A DNA stretch of 64,000 nucleotides from Bacteroidota bacterium (GCA_016713445.1 JADJPB010000005.1:124001-188000), one strand, 5' to 3'; positions 36,706 through 46,468 are shown, counted from the stretch's first letter. Notes: generated by a model from the sequence alone, not told the origin. Numbers and translations are program-made.

Positions 36706-39231
36706 TTAAAAATCCATCATATCATTCTGCTGTCCCTGATCCTGAGGTCGATTTCCTTGCCTTTTCCGATCTCTGCCAACTTCGGTTTTCCCAAAACGAT
36801 AGCTAAGTGTTAAATTTCCAACACGTGTTTCTCGTTTACGAACCATTTCCTGACGGAAACCCAATCCCATATTATCAATATTAAACTCACGATTATCGAA
36901 CACGTCGGAAAGCGAACCATTCACCGACCATTTGCCCCCTTTGAAATCGTATTTAAAGCCGAAATCTACTCCACTCATCCCTTTAAATGTTCCTTGAGGT
37001 TGTTTCCGGGGAGCCATGTAATTTCCTGTAATTTGAAAGGAAAGTTGTTTGCTCAATTTAGTGGAAATAGACCCACGAATATCTCCACTCCATACTTCAC
37101 TCACTAAATTAGATTGCACATTCGTTGCATCTACTTTATTATAGAAAAGCGTAAAGGTAGCAGACGTAGTAAAGATCTTTAAAATTGAATTTCTTAGAAT
37201 CAATTCTGCACCCATATTCTCCGCCGTTTTGTAATTCACAAAAGTTTGAGTCGCTACATTGGTTATCGGATCTACAGTTCGGAAACGTTGTGTATTGTCG
37301 CTTGTATTTCGATAATACAAATTTGCACTTACATTGGTATTTCCATAAATTCCAGAGAAGCCTAATTCCAACGAATGTGTTAACTCAGGAAGAATACTGG
37401 GATTACCAACAAACACATTCAGCGAATCAGATACACTTCTAAAAGGATTTAACTGACGTTCCCTTGGACGATTTACACGACGCGAATAACTCAACTGAAT
37501 ATCCTTTCCTTCGCTGAAACGATATTTGATAGCGGCAGAAGGAAACAAGTTGATAAAATCACGAGTGAACGATGTATCAGCACTTTTCGATTCTCCCTCA
37601 ATCAGGGTTTGTTCTGCGCGCAATCCGGCACTCAATTCAAATAATTTATAGCGACCACTCCACTGGAAATATCCGGCATACACCCATTCTGTAAAAATAA
37701 ATTGATCGCTGAATAATGAATCAACATTGTAACTATCATTGTCAAAATCATAACGGTCGGAACTTTGTTTACTGTCGTTATTACGTAAGGTCGCTTTGAG
37801 TCCTGTTTCTACTTTCGAATTTTCAAAGGGGTGCAAATAATCCACCTGCGCTACGCCACTGTACGAAAGACCTTTTGTATTTACGCGTTGACGCAATTGG
37901 CTAGTTGGAGGCGGGAAAAAAGTATTCAATACATTCTGGTCGTCCGACTCATTCACATTTAGGTTGCCCGATGCCGTTAGTTCCCTTTTACTATTTGCAT
38001 AGGTGTGACGATAATCGAAACTTCCATCCATGATACTACTTTCTTCAGTTGATTTTGCAAGTCGACTAAATGAACTAAGGGTTAAAAGTTCAGCATCCTG
38101 AGTTGCACTGAATGAATAATCTCTTCTTTTTTCGTTACGTAAATTAAATGATCCAGAGAAGCCTAATGTATTATAATCATCTAAGTATAGGTCTAAACCT
38201 GCTCTTAAGCTATGTGAAATATTATCGTTGTACCCATTGTTCCAACTCACAACGTAAGTTGTATCTACCCCAAAAGTATTGGTACGGAAACTACTTCCTT
38301 CATTCGTACGTCGATCATCACGAAAAGAATAATTGAAATATAAATTATTTGTTTTTGTACGGCGGTTTAAATTCAAAGAGGCATTGTATTTATCTTTTGT
38401 ACCTACACCTAAAGTAGCAATTCCGTTAATGCCTTGGTTTTTATCTTTCTTGGTTTTGATATTAATAATTCCTGAAGTTCCTTCTGCATCGTATTTTGCA
38501 GAAGGGTTAGTAATCACTTCAATTTGATCAATCGTTCCAGCAGGTAATTGTTGCAAGATGGATCCACGATTATCCCCTGTTAATCCAGCAGGCTTTCCAT
38601 CTATCAAAATAGTTACTTGTTCACTTCCGCGTAAACTAATTTTTCCATCAATATCTACATTCACCGAAGGAATATTTTGCAACACTTCGCTCGCCGATCC
38701 TCCTGCATTGATCATCGATTTATCGACATTGTATACTTTCTTATCTAAGGAGTTTACATATTCCACTTTTTCTCCAACAATCTCCGTTTCCTTCAATACT
38801 CGGCTCGATGGTGGCATCCACACGTTTCCAAAATCCTTTAATGGTTCCTGAGGATTCAACATAAATGGTTTTGAATCCAACTGACGATATCCAATGGATG
38901 TGATGCGAATAAAATATCGCCCCGGCATTACATCTTCCATTTTAAACTGTCCTTTATCATCTGTCAATGCACCGCCTACTGCGCTACTATCCTTCACCTT
39001 CAACAAGGCAACAGAAGCAAATTCCATGGGTTGACGATTTGATGAATCACTCAATACACCAATTACTTTTCCAATAGGAGCCATGTTGCGCATAAAAGCT
39101 GAATCCTTCATTGTCGCTCTGTAAAGTGCACTATCAGGCCTTTGTCCACCTTGCTTTTGACCTGCAGGGTATTGACCTTTCACAACGTGAAAGTTTAAGA
39201 GTAAGGAAAACAGAATGATATATAAACGCAT
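36706..39231 (-). CDS. TonB-dependent receptor-like outer-membrane beta-barrel protein
   Basis: An 841-residue outer-membrane protein starting at the ATG at 39231, which begins the signal peptide MRLYIILFSLLLNFHVVKGQ; an in-frame start 17 codons upstream adds nothing credible. After the signal come a carboxypeptidase-regulatory-like domain (GVLSDSSNRQPMEFASV), a plug domain with VDIDGKISLRGSEQVTILID and ITNPSAKYDAEGTSGIINI, and a long beta-barrel. This matches the outer-membrane beta-barrel family of SusC/CirA-like receptors that lack a clear TonB box. The substrate is unknown. No SusD partner is next to it. Confidence 0.92.
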   Translation of the reverse strand: MRLYIILFSLLLNFHVVKGQYPAGQKQGGQRPDSALYRATMKDSAFMRNMAPIGKVIGVLSDSSNRQPMEFASVALLKVKDSSAVGGALTDDKGQFKMEDVMPGRYFIRITSIGYRQLDSKPFMLNPQEPLKDFGNVWMPPSSRVLKETEIVGEKVEYVNSLDKKVYNVDKSMINAGGSASEVLQNIPSVNVDIDGKISLRGSEQVTILIDGKPAGLTGDNRGSILQQLPAGTIDQIEVITNPSAKYDAEGTSGIINIKTKKDKNQGINGIATLGVGTKDKYNASLNLNRRTKTNNLYFNYSFRDDRRTNEGSSFRTNTFGVDTTYVVSWNNGYNDNISHSLRAGLDLYLDDYNTLGFSGSFNLRNEKRRDYSFSATQDAELLTLSSFSRLAKSTEESSIMDGSFDYRHTYANSKRELTASGNLNVNESDDQNVLNTFFPPPTSQLRQRVNTKGLSYSGVAQVDYLHPFENSKVETGLKATLRNNDSKQSSDRYDFDNDSYNVDSLFSDQFIFTEWVYAGYFQWSGRYKLFELSAGLRAEQTLIEGESKSADTSFTRDFINLFPSAAIKYRFSEGKDIQLSYSRRVNRPRERQLNPFRSVSDSLNVFVGNPSILPELTHSLELGFSGIYGNTNVSANLYYRNTSDNTQRFRTVDPITNVATQTFVNYKTAENMGAELILRNSILKIFTTSATFTLFYNKVDATNVQSNLVSEVWSGDIRGSISTKLSKQLSFQITGNYMAPRKQPQGTFKGMSGVDFGFKYDFKGGKWSVNGSLSDVFDNREFNIDNMGLGFRQEMVRKRETRVGNLTLSYRFGKTEVGRDRKRQGNRPQDQGQQNDMMDF

Positions 39232-39317
39232 GTTAAAATAAATATTTTGTTTTGTGTATAGCTTGTTTTGATACAATTCCAATCTGAAGTTTAACTGAAT
39301 AAAAATTTTAATTAAAC

Positions 39318-40352
39318 CTACATTGACACTTCTCTAAATAACACTTCTAGCAGAGTTTGTCCTGTCACATACAAACTGTTTTTATCAATTTTGTCGATAG
39401 TATCTTCGTGTGTATGCCAATGCTTCCAGAATTTAGAAGGAGCGCTTTCTTCGAAGTGAATCAAATCAATCACTTTAAATCCAAGTGACTTGTTAATATA
39501 ATAGTGATCATCGATAATTCCATTTCGCTGTTGATTGATGAAATGCGTACCATATCCTGTTGCTTCTGCTACCTTCCACACTTTATCGACAACATCCGAT
39601 GCATACTGCATGCTGGTTCCTTCCTTGTGGAATTGGATGTTTGCGCTCCCAACCATATCTAATAAAATTCCATAACGAGCTTGGTAGTTGGAGCGATGCA
39701 AGTTTTTGGTCCAATACTGCGAGCCTAAGCAATATGAATCTTCCATCGTTGGGAAATCACTCTCGTCAGGTTGGCCATAATCTTCTACATCAAACAAGAT
39801 GATATCCACTCCTAAATGCGGATTGGCGATAGAAAGCTGTCTTGCCACCTCCATCAAAACGCCTACTCCACTACCACCATCGTTCGCACCATCAATCGGC
39901 TCATTCTTCCTTTCAACATCTTGATCTGCAAAGGGGCGCGTATCCCAATGAGCGCATAACATAATTCGATTGCCTAGGTCGGGATGAAAGGATGCAATAA
40001 TATTTCTACTGTTCAACACTTTTCCATCAAAGGCACGCACTTGGAACGATTGAACGATTACAGTATCTGCATATTCTTTCAACTTTGCAGACATCCAATT
40101 TGCGCAATCTACATGCGCTTTGGTATTCGGAACACGTGGACCAAAATCTACTTGTTGCTTCACATAAGCAAAGGCAGAATCTGCATTGAACTTTGGAGTA
40201 TTGATAGGAACAATAGCTGTTTGCTTTGTTGCTGTAGATGGTTTTGTAGAATTGGAATCGCATCCGCTTAAACAAATAAATGTCAACGCAATGAAAGAAG
40301 CAAAAAGAATTGCCGACTTACGATTTTGTCCAGGTCGTACCATCTTTTTCAT
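39318..40352 (-). CDS. M28 family metallopeptidase lipoprotein (glutaminyl-cyclase-like)
   Basis: A 344-residue exported zinc enzyme: lipoprotein signal ending CLSGC near residue 30, then an M28 domain. Zinc and catalytic residues are visible in MLCAHWDTRP near residue 131, DGANDGGSGVG near 155, the Glu of LFDVEDYG near 187 and the His of HWHTHEDTIDKI near the C-terminus. Such proteins are either aminopeptidases or glutaminyl-peptide cyclotransferases; the short single-domain form and WTKNLH region fit the latter. Its start overlaps the end of cysS by 35 bases. Confidence 0.88.
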   Translation of the reverse strand: MKKMVRPGQNRKSAILFASFIALTFICLSGCDSNSTKPSTATKQTAIVPINTPKFNADSAFAYVKQQVDFGPRVPNTKAHVDCANWMSAKLKEYADTVIVQSFQVRAFDGKVLNSRNIIASFHPDLGNRIMLCAHWDTRPFADQDVERKNEPIDGANDGGSGVGVLMEVARQLSIANPHLGVDIILFDVEDYGQPDESDFPTMEDSYCLGSQYWTKNLHRSNYQARYGILLDMVGSANIQFHKEGTSMQYASDVVDKVWKVAEATGYGTHFINQQRNGIIDDHYYINKSLGFKVIDLIHFEESAPSKFWKHWHTHEDTIDKIDKNSLYVTGQTLLEVLFREVSM

Positions 40353-41793
40353 CTTTAATAGTAAAGTTCAACTTGATTAACTCATCACGGATACGATCGG
40401 AAGTTGCAAAATCTTTCTTCGATTTCGCATCAGCTCGTAATGAAAGTAATAGCTGCATGACACCTTCAAGCTCATCACCAGAAGCTATTATTTCTTCTTT
40501 CAGTCCTAAGATTTCATACACAAATAAATTCATCGTTTCACTAAGATGTATAATATCATCAGCAGACAACTGTTCGGTTCCAGCGTAAACAGAGTTAACG
40601 ATTCGAACACCTTCAAATAAATGTGAAATAGCAATGGCTGTATTCAAATCATCGGTCATCGCCGCATACCCATTTTCGCGTATTGCTTTTACATTTGAAG
40701 TAGAAGAAACTGATGCTTTCAGTTTACTCGATAATGCTGTTGCCGCTAATAATTTATTCATTCCCTTCTCTGCAGCTTGCAATCCTTCATTGCTAAAATC
40801 GAGCGTGCTTCGATAATGTGCTTGCATAATAAAAAAGCGAATCGTCATCGGACTGTATGATTGTGTCAATAATTTATGCGACCCGGTAAACAATTCTCGA
40901 AGTGTAATAAAGTTACCTAATGACTTACCCATCTTTTGACCGTTGATGGTAATCATATTATTGTGCATCCAATATTTCACGGGTGCTTTTCCGCAACTTC
41001 CCTTCGACTGTGCAATTTCACTTTCATGATGCGGAAACAATAAATCCATTCCACCACCATGAATGTCGAAAGTCGTTCCTAAATATTTTTTACTCATTGC
41101 AGAACATTCAATATGCCATCCGGGGAATCCATCACTCCATGGCGAAGGCCAACGCATAATATGCTCTGGAGAGGCCTTCTTCCACAAAGCAAAATCGGCA
41201 GGATTCCGTTTTTCCTCTTGACCTTCCAACTCACGTCTTTCACTTCCCGCACCAGCAATTAAATCTTCGATAATTCGCCCGCTTAATTTACCGTAGTCGT
41301 TCGATTTACTGTAATTAATCACATCAAAATAAACGGAGCCATTCGACTCATAGGCGTACCCGTTAGTAATGATTTGCTTTATCATTTCGATTTGCTCGAT
41401 GATATGTCCGCTCGCACGAGGTTCTATGCCGGGAGGATTATTATTCAGCGCACGCATCGAATCATGAAAACTGTTTGTGTACAATTCCACGATCTCCATG
41501 GGTTCCAACTGTTCGAGGCGCGCTTTCTTCGCAATTTTATCTTCGCCTTCATCGGCATCATTCTCGAGGTGACCCACATCGGTGATGTTACGCACATAAC
41601 GTACTTTATATCCGAGGTGTTGCATATAGCGATTCATCACATCAAAAGTGATGTAAGGGCGAGCATGTCCCAAATGCGCTTCACCATACACCGTAGGACC
41701 ACACACGTAAAGACCAACAAATGGGGAATTAAGTGGAATGAATTGTTCTTTCTGTCGGGACAGTGAATTGGTGATATGTAATGGATGATTCAT
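40318..41793 (-). CDS. cysS: Cysteinyl-tRNA synthetase
   Basis: A class I synthetase of 491 residues that charges tRNA-Cys. Visible are the zinc Cys in YVCGPTVYG near residue 31, the HIGH-type motif HLGHARPY near 42, IECSAM and HHESEIAQS for zinc binding, and the KMSKS motif as KMGKSLGN near 286. The gene is intact with a normal C-terminal anticodon-binding domain. Confidence 0.97.
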   Translation of the reverse strand: MNHPLHITNSLSRQKEQFIPLNSPFVGLYVCGPTVYGEAHLGHARPYITFDVMNRYMQHLGYKVRYVRNITDVGHLENDADEGEDKIAKKARLEQLEPMEIVELYTNSFHDSMRALNNNPPGIEPRASGHIIEQIEMIKQIITNGYAYESNGSVYFDVINYSKSNDYGKLSGRIIEDLIAGAGSERRELEGQEEKRNPADFALWKKASPEHIMRWPSPWSDGFPGWHIECSAMSKKYLGTTFDIHGGGMDLLFPHHESEIAQSKGSCGKAPVKYWMHNNMITINGQKMGKSLGNFITLRELFTGSHKLLTQSYSPMTIRFFIMQAHYRSTLDFSNEGLQAAEKGMNKLLAATALSSKLKASVSSTSNVKAIRENGYAAMTDDLNTAIAISHLFEGVRIVNSVYAGTEQLSADDIIHLSETMNLFVYEILGLKEEIIASGDELEGVMQLLLSLRADAKSKKDFATSDRIRDELIKLNFTIKDEKDGTTWTKS

Positions 41794-41904
41794 AATTATA
41801 TTAAACTTTGTGTACTGAAGAACTTGAATAATCTCAAGTTAATGTGTTTAGTTAATTTTTTTCTGAGCGCCTCAAACATCAATTCCCCTTTTCCATTTGC
41901 GCCC

Positions 41905-41966
41905 TTAAAAGAGAAGAGCTTTGCGCCTTTGCGTCTTTGCGAGAAAAAAAGCGTAGCGCAAGCCTT
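41905..41966. repeat. Inverted copy of the GCAAAGGCGCAAAGACGC repeat overlapping the 3' end of the GxxExxY gene
   Basis: GCGCCTTTGCGTCTTTGCG, then AGAAAAAAAGCG, GCGCAAGCCTTAG: this is the reverse complement of the unit in the array at 42.5 kb. The conserved CCTTA word at its right end contains the stop codon of the GxxExxY gene. Confidence 0.75.
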
Positions 41967-42408
41967 AGAGTCCGTTTACGATTCGAGTAATTCCTGCTTT
42001 AATGGTTTCGGAATTGAAATTAACAAGTAATCCCAATTTCTTATTACTAATTTTTAGATAGGTCAATAACTGTTTTGGATGAACGGGAGCTATGATTTCT
42101 ACTGATTTTATTTCTATAATTATTTTATTGTCGACAATGATATCTGCTCGGAAACCTAGTTCCATGTTTTGTCCTTTATGCACTAACGGAATTCCCACTT
42201 GCGATTGAAATGGAATTTCTCTTTCGCTCAACTCGTGACAAATAATTCTTTCATAAACCGATTCCAATAATCCTGGACCATAATCAATATGTATTTTATA
42301 GAATATATCGACGAGGATGGCTGATAATTCATTGATTGAAATCTCGGAGTGGTAATTAGGTATTGGTTCTTCAAGATGGATTTTTTCTTCGGTAATAATG
42401 TAATTCAT
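41965..42408 (-). CDS. GxxExxY family protein (PDDEXK_3, putative nuclease-like)
   Basis: A 147-residue protein with the family signature GLLESVY near residue 41 and PD-(D/E)XK-like residues in FRADIIVD (Asp) and IEIKSVE (Glu-x-Lys), ending GLLVNF and AGITRIVNGL as usual. A longer frame to 42687 exists, but its first 93 codons are translated repeat (REKKRREKVKRSLS several times), so I start at the ATG at 42408. The activity of the family has not been demonstrated as far as I know. The gene is enclosed by inverted copies of one repeat family, and its stop codon lies inside one of them, as if gene and repeats move together. Confidence 0.85.
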   Translation of the reverse strand: MNYIITEEKIHLEEPIPNYHSEISINELSAILVDIFYKIHIDYGPGLLESVYERIICHELSEREIPFQSQVGIPLVHKGQNMELGFRADIIVDNKIIIEIKSVEIIAPVHPKQLLTYLKISNKKLGLLVNFNSETIKAGITRIVNGL

Positions 42409-42429
42409 ATCAAATGAGTTTATAATAAA

Positions 42430-42745
42430 GTTAATTTTTCTTCTTCGCTTTTCTCTTCGCTTCTCTTCTTCGCTTTTTCTCTTCGCTTTTCTCTTCGCTT
42501 CTCTTCTTCGCTTTTTTTCTTGCAAAGGCGCAAAGACGCTAAGGCTGCGCTTCACTTTTTCTCTTCGCTTTTTTTCTCGCAAGGCGCTAAGGCTGCGCTT
42601 CACTTTTTCTCTTCGCTTTTTTTCTCGCAAAGGCGCAAAGACGCTAAGGCTGCGCTTCACTTTTTCTCTTCGCTTTTTTTCTCGCAAAGGCGCAAAGACG
42701 CTAAGGCTGCGCTTCGAGGCGCTAAGGTTCTCTTTGCTTTTATGA
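42430..42745. repeat. Tandem array of a 57-bp GCAAAGGCGCAAAGACGC unit plus a GCGAAGAGAA tract
   Basis: About four direct copies of a unit made of TTTTTCTCTTCGCTTTTTTTC, TCGCAAAGGCGCAAAGACGC and TAAGGCTGCGCTTCAC occur between about 42512 and 42715; the second copy carries an internal deletion. To the left, 42438-42520 is a simple TTCTCTTCGCTTTTC iteration. No spacers, so not CRISPR. Confidence 0.85.
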
Positions 42746-42752
42746 GATTTAT

Positions 42753-43715
42753 TTAGACCATATGTCGAGCTTCTTTCAAATGCTTGAGCATATCGATAGT
42801 CATGGAGGAGAGATCGAATTTACATTTCCAGCCCCAGTCTTCTTGTGCGCGAGAGTCGTCGATACTATTTGGCCAAGAATCGGCAATATCCTGACGGAAA
42901 TCAGGAGCATAATTGATAGTGAATTCCGGAACATGTTTTTTTATTTCGGCAGCAATATCTTTTGGCGTAAAACTAATTCCACCTAGATTATAACTGCTAC
43001 GAAGTTTTACTTTTTCAGCAGGTGCATTCATCAACTCTAGCGTAGCACGAATGGCATCGGGCATATACATCATAGGTAAGGATGTATCTTCTTTCAAAAA
43101 ACAAGAGTAAGATCCCTTATCGAGTGCCTGATGATAAATATCAACGGCATAATCCGTAGTACCTCCACCAGGCAACGCTTTGTAGGAGATAAGTCCGGGA
43201 TAACGAATGCTTCGGATATCTACTCCGAACTTATTAAAATAATACTCGCCCCAATGTTCACCGGCAAGTTTACTAATTCCATAAACAGTGCTTGGATCCT
43301 TTACGCAAAATTGAGGTGTATTCGTTCTTGGTGTTGATGGACCAAAGACCGCAATACTCGAGGGCCAGAATATTTTTAAATCTTTTTTCTCCTTTGCAAT
43401 ATCCAGCAAAATAAAAAGACCTTCCATATTCAATCGCCACGCGGTTTTCAACTTTTGTTCAGCAGTAGCACTTAAAAGTGCAGCTAACAAATACACTTCC
43501 TTTACATTATTCTTATCAATTGCATCCGCTACAGCTTGAGCATCGAGCACATCTAACTTTAAGAAAGGTCCGCTCTCACTGAGAAAACCAGTTTGCTCCT
43601 TTACATCCGCCGCAATTACTTTGTTCCCTCCACTCAGTTCGCGTAAGGTTGCAACGAGGTCAGTCCCAATTTGGCCTGCTGCCCCTAGAATCAATGATGT
43701 TTCTACTTTCGACAT
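42753..43715 (-). CDS. L-threonine 3-dehydrogenase, NAD-epimerase (SDR) type
   Basis: A 320-residue extended SDR that oxidises L-threonine to 2-amino-3-ketobutyrate with NAD+. The Rossmann motif is LGAAGQIG near residue 11. The catalytic Tyr-x3-Lys is YGISKLAGEHW near 145. The stretch RYPGLISYKALPGGGTTDYA is characteristic of this TDH family and separates it from UDP-glucose epimerases. The gene is intact; the repeat array lies directly after its stop codon. Confidence 0.9.
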   Translation of the reverse strand: MSKVETSLILGAAGQIGTDLVATLRELSGGNKVIAADVKEQTGFLSESGPFLKLDVLDAQAVADAIDKNNVKEVYLLAALLSATAEQKLKTAWRLNMEGLFILLDIAKEKKDLKIFWPSSIAVFGPSTPRTNTPQFCVKDPSTVYGISKLAGEHWGEYYFNKFGVDIRSIRYPGLISYKALPGGGTTDYAVDIYHQALDKGSYSCFLKEDTSLPMMYMPDAIRATLELMNAPAEKVKLRSSYNLGGISFTPKDIAAEIKKHVPEFTINYAPDFRQDIADSWPNSIDDSRAQEDWGWKCKFDLSSMTIDMLKHLKEARHMV

Positions 43716-43719
43716 GGTA

Positions 43720-44382
43720 CTATTTCAATTCATTCATTTTAGACCTCAACAACTCTAAGCTCTGACTGTGGTTTTCAATATTCTGCTTAGTTTGTTCAAT
43801 TTTATCTTTATTTTCTTTGATTTGATTTTCGTTACTTTCAATCCGTTTCTTCATATTTTCATTGTCAACAGCCATCCGTTCATTATTCTTGATCAATTTA
43901 AGCTGTGATTTTTTCTCCTTTTTAAATTGATCATTTACTGCTTCTAATTTTTTGTTTACTCCTTCCTTTGATTGTTTCAAAGCAAAATCATACATTATTG
44001 TTTCAATTCTTTTCATATACAATTCATCGCCCGATGGAGATACGAATACTCCAGCTTTTAAAAATGCTACTTTCATCAACATCCCTTCAGTTTCATTCGT
44101 GAATGTTGCATATATTTCTAACATTTCAGATCCTAACCCATTAATGACGGTATGTTCGCCCTTAATTTCTTTTCGCGACTTACGAACCTTTGCATCATTT
44201 TCTTTAAGAAACTTGCTCCAATTCTTTTTAAGTGTTTTCTCTTCGGTATGGGGAATCTTCACACGTAAACTTGGATTATATCCTGATCCAATTTGATCAA
44301 TTCCATTTTCAATGCTTACATTTTGTCCTGTTACTGCATTTGCAATAAAGAACATCAAAATTAATAATGCTGCTTTTCTCAT
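43720..44382 (-). CDS. Exported coiled-coil protein of unknown function
   Basis: A 220-residue protein with a Sec signal (cleavage probably after NAVTGQ near residue 20). A globular part of about 110 residues contains NPSLRVKIPHTEE and GEMLEIYATF-like strands (SEMLEIYATFTNETEG). A long charged coiled coil follows from about residue 140 to the end (KRIESNENQIKENKDKIEQ). I do not recognise the globular domain. It ends 4 bases before the threonine dehydrogenase start, so the two may be cotranscribed. Confidence 0.75.
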   Translation of the reverse strand: MRKAALLILMFFIANAVTGQNVSIENGIDQIGSGYNPSLRVKIPHTEEKTLKKNWSKFLKENDAKVRKSRKEIKGEHTVINGLGSEMLEIYATFTNETEGMLMKVAFLKAGVFVSPSGDELYMKRIETIMYDFALKQSKEGVNKKLEAVNDQFKKEKKSQLKLIKNNERMAVDNENMKKRIESNENQIKENKDKIEQTKQNIENHSQSLELLRSKMNELK

Positions 44383-44413
44383 TTTTATTGCTTTACTAAG
44401 GTATAATACTAAA

Positions 44414-44983
44414 TTATATTTCTGTTACGCCACCTGAAATTACAAACTTCATCATTTCAGTTCCAGAAGCATCAATATTTTGTACATGCGTAGATTCCAC
44501 AATTACCAACTGCCCATTGAAACCATAGGAAAATGGCAAGTACACCGCCATTTTTTCCGGTCCTAAACCCATCTGCGAAAGATCATTCTCTGTAATAAAC
44601 CCTATACGTTGCACCGAAGGATTCTGATTGACTGTCACCAAAACAGGTTGGTTAAACCGCTTTTTCTCTCCTACGAAAGCCTCTATCAAATCCTTCACCG
44701 AGGAGTATATCACTTTCAATAATGGTGTTCTTTCCAAAACACCCTCAAACATGATAAAGAATGGATTACGGACAAATCGAGTTCCAATATAACCCATTAA
44801 CGTAATGGCCGCCAATATGATAAGAATTCCTACGCCCGGCAACCGTAAATCATCGATTCCTGGAAGATGTATTGGAAGTAAATTGTCCATCCAAACCACT
44901 GCTTGAATCACTACGTATACTGTTACTACTGAGGGAACTACGAATAATAGTCCTTGGAAGAAATAACTACCTAATTTTTTCAT
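44414..44983 (-). CDS. DUF502 family membrane protein
   Basis: A 189-residue protein with two N-terminal membrane segments (residues about 8-30 and 48-68) separated by the family-typical VVWMDNLLP loop, then the DUF502 region with ERTPLLKVIYSSVKDL and MAVYLPFSYGFNGQLVIV. The family function is not known. It lies 31 bases upstream of the coiled-coil gene on the same strand. Confidence 0.88.
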   Translation of the reverse strand: MKKLGSYFFQGLLFVVPSVVTVYVVIQAVVWMDNLLPIHLPGIDDLRLPGVGILIILAAITLMGYIGTRFVRNPFFIMFEGVLERTPLLKVIYSSVKDLIEAFVGEKKRFNQPVLVTVNQNPSVQRIGFITENDLSQMGLGPEKMAVYLPFSYGFNGQLVIVESTHVQNIDASGTEMMKFVISGGVTEI

Positions 44984-45070
44984 GATTGCTCGTAAGGGCT
45001 ACACTTTTAAAGATTTCACAAATATCCATAAAATGGTCGGCTCTTCCTTCATAATTCGCGCTTTCTTTGT

Positions 45071-46261
45071 GTGGTGGGAGGTGAAAATTCATTTAATCCT
45101 AAGAATTGGAAGGACTGGATCTTGCAACACGAGCAGGAGTCGGTGGCGGATATAGCGCTGCGTTACGGTCCCAAAAAAGATTTTCCCCTTGCCGATTTGC
45201 TCCATCAGCTCAAGGGCCGACAAATAGCGAAGCAGAAACTTCCTTCTTGGTATGTAAATTTTGAGGTCGTTTATCCAGATGGGTTGATCTTGGAACAATG
45301 TTCTTCTGAGGCTACTTCTTCTTTTAAAGCACAATTTGCAACCGATAAAACGGTGTTGGACTTGACGGGTGGCTTGGGAATAGATAGTCTGGCGTTTTCG
45401 AACGTAGCTAAAAAAGTAATTTATGCAGAGCAGAATGAACGAAGATGTGCGGCTGCGAAAATAAATTTTCAAGCTTTCCAAAAAAATAATATTGAAGTGA
45501 TTTGCGGAGATGCGGAAACGTTAGTCGATGAAGGAATCGCAAAAGATATCGATCTCATTTTCATTGATCCTTCTCGAAGAAGTGATAGCGGAAAAAAGAT
45601 TTTTCGGATTGAAGAATTACAACCCAACGTGATAGAATTAAAAGAAAAATTATTGCGAAAGGGTGCGCATGTAATTATTAAATTGGCTCCTATGCTCGAC
45701 ATCAGCGAAGGCATTCGACAATTGCCTGAAACCTTTCGAATAGATGTACTTTCATGGAAAGGTGAATGCAGGGAATTGTTATTTCATATCAAGAAAGGAG
45801 GTACATTGCCACAAATTCATTGCCATGATTTAGATGGAAATGTTCCGTCATTAACTTTTGATTATTACAAAGCATCCCAACTTTCCTTGTCATTTTCAGA
45901 GCCAAAAAAATACATTTACGAACCCAATGCGTCGGTTCGAAAAGCGGGAGCGTGGAAATCGATTTGTGATCAATATCCAGTGAGTATTTTGCATGCGAAT
46001 ACGCATCTTTTTACGTCGAATGAAAAAATTAATTTTCCGGGAAGATGTTTTGAATTGCTGGAGGTGATGCCGTATAAGAAGGAAATTATATTGGAGAAAT
46101 TAGCAGGAAGAAATGCACAAATGGTATTTTATAATTTTCCAGAGGAGCCGGTGAAGGTGAAGAAAAAAATTATTGTAAAATCAGGAGAGCCGTTGTACTT
46201 ATTTTTTGTGGGCTTGCATAATGTTGCAACGCGAGTGCTGCTTTGTTCGCTTGCTGATTGA
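45071..46261 (+). CDS. Class I SAM methyltransferase of the PG_1098/THUMP-like type
   Basis: A 396-residue protein typical of Bacteroidota. It has an N-terminal helical region, a SAM-binding core with VLDLTGGLGIDSLAFS near residue 96 and IDLIFIDPSRR near 165, and a C-terminal ferredoxin/THUMP-like part from about residue 240. The NPPY-equivalent DPSRRS suggests an N-methyltransferase acting on nucleic acid or protein, but no substrate is known. The start is uncertain: the GTG at 45071 is used because no ATG lies in frame nearby. Confidence 0.82.
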   Translation: MVGGENSFNPKNWKDWILQHEQESVADIALRYGPKKDFPLADLLHQLKGRQIAKQKLPSWYVNFEVVYPDGLILEQCSSEATSSFKAQFATDKTVLDLTGGLGIDSLAFSNVAKKVIYAEQNERRCAAAKINFQAFQKNNIEVICGDAETLVDEGIAKDIDLIFIDPSRRSDSGKKIFRIEELQPNVIELKEKLLRKGAHVIIKLAPMLDISEGIRQLPETFRIDVLSWKGECRELLFHIKKGGTLPQIHCHDLDGNVPSLTFDYYKASQLSLSFSEPKKYIYEPNASVRKAGAWKSICDQYPVSILHANTHLFTSNEKINFPGRCFELLEVMPYKKEIILEKLAGRNAQMVFYNFPEEPVKVKKKIIVKSGEPLYLFFVGLHNVATRVLLCSLAD

Positions 46262-46289
46262 ACACTGATTTTTTATGATAGATTATAGA

Positions 46290-46430
46290 AACATGAAGTT
46301 AAATCAATTTGAACGCGGATGACGCAGATAAATCGGATTAGTGCGGATTTAATTTTAGATTGATTATGATGACAACTGCCTTTGCGACCCCCGCGCCTTC
46401 CTTGCGTACCTTGCGGTTAAAATCACCATT
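46290..46430. repeat. GCGGATnACGCAGAT and CCTTGCGTACCTTGCGG dispersed repeat words
   Basis: Two short repeat-like segments share the gap after the methyltransferase gene: AACGCGGATGACGCAGATAA with TAGTGCGGATTT, and GCGCCTTCCTTGCGTACCTTGCGG. Related GC-rich words (CCCCGCGCCCGCCGCG) occur near 49857. No gene. Confidence 0.5.
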
Positions 46431-46468
46431 TTTTATTCAGATAAATTCGGATTTGCTTTTACAATATT

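Noticed and set aside
42409..42687. N-terminal extension of the GxxExxY protein (REKKRREKVKRSLS repeats)
   Set aside because: Same repeat read on the other strand; the ATG at 42408 gives a normal-length family member.
42430..42745. Possible CRISPR array
   Set aside because: Units are directly abutting with no unique spacers, the unit is not CRISPR-like, and no cas genes are near. The same holds for the tract at 5.2 kb.
42520..42756. Plus-strand ORF of 78 codons with repeated ALHFFSSLFFSQ words
   Set aside because: It is a translation of the 57-bp DNA repeat; the periodic peptide has no independent support.
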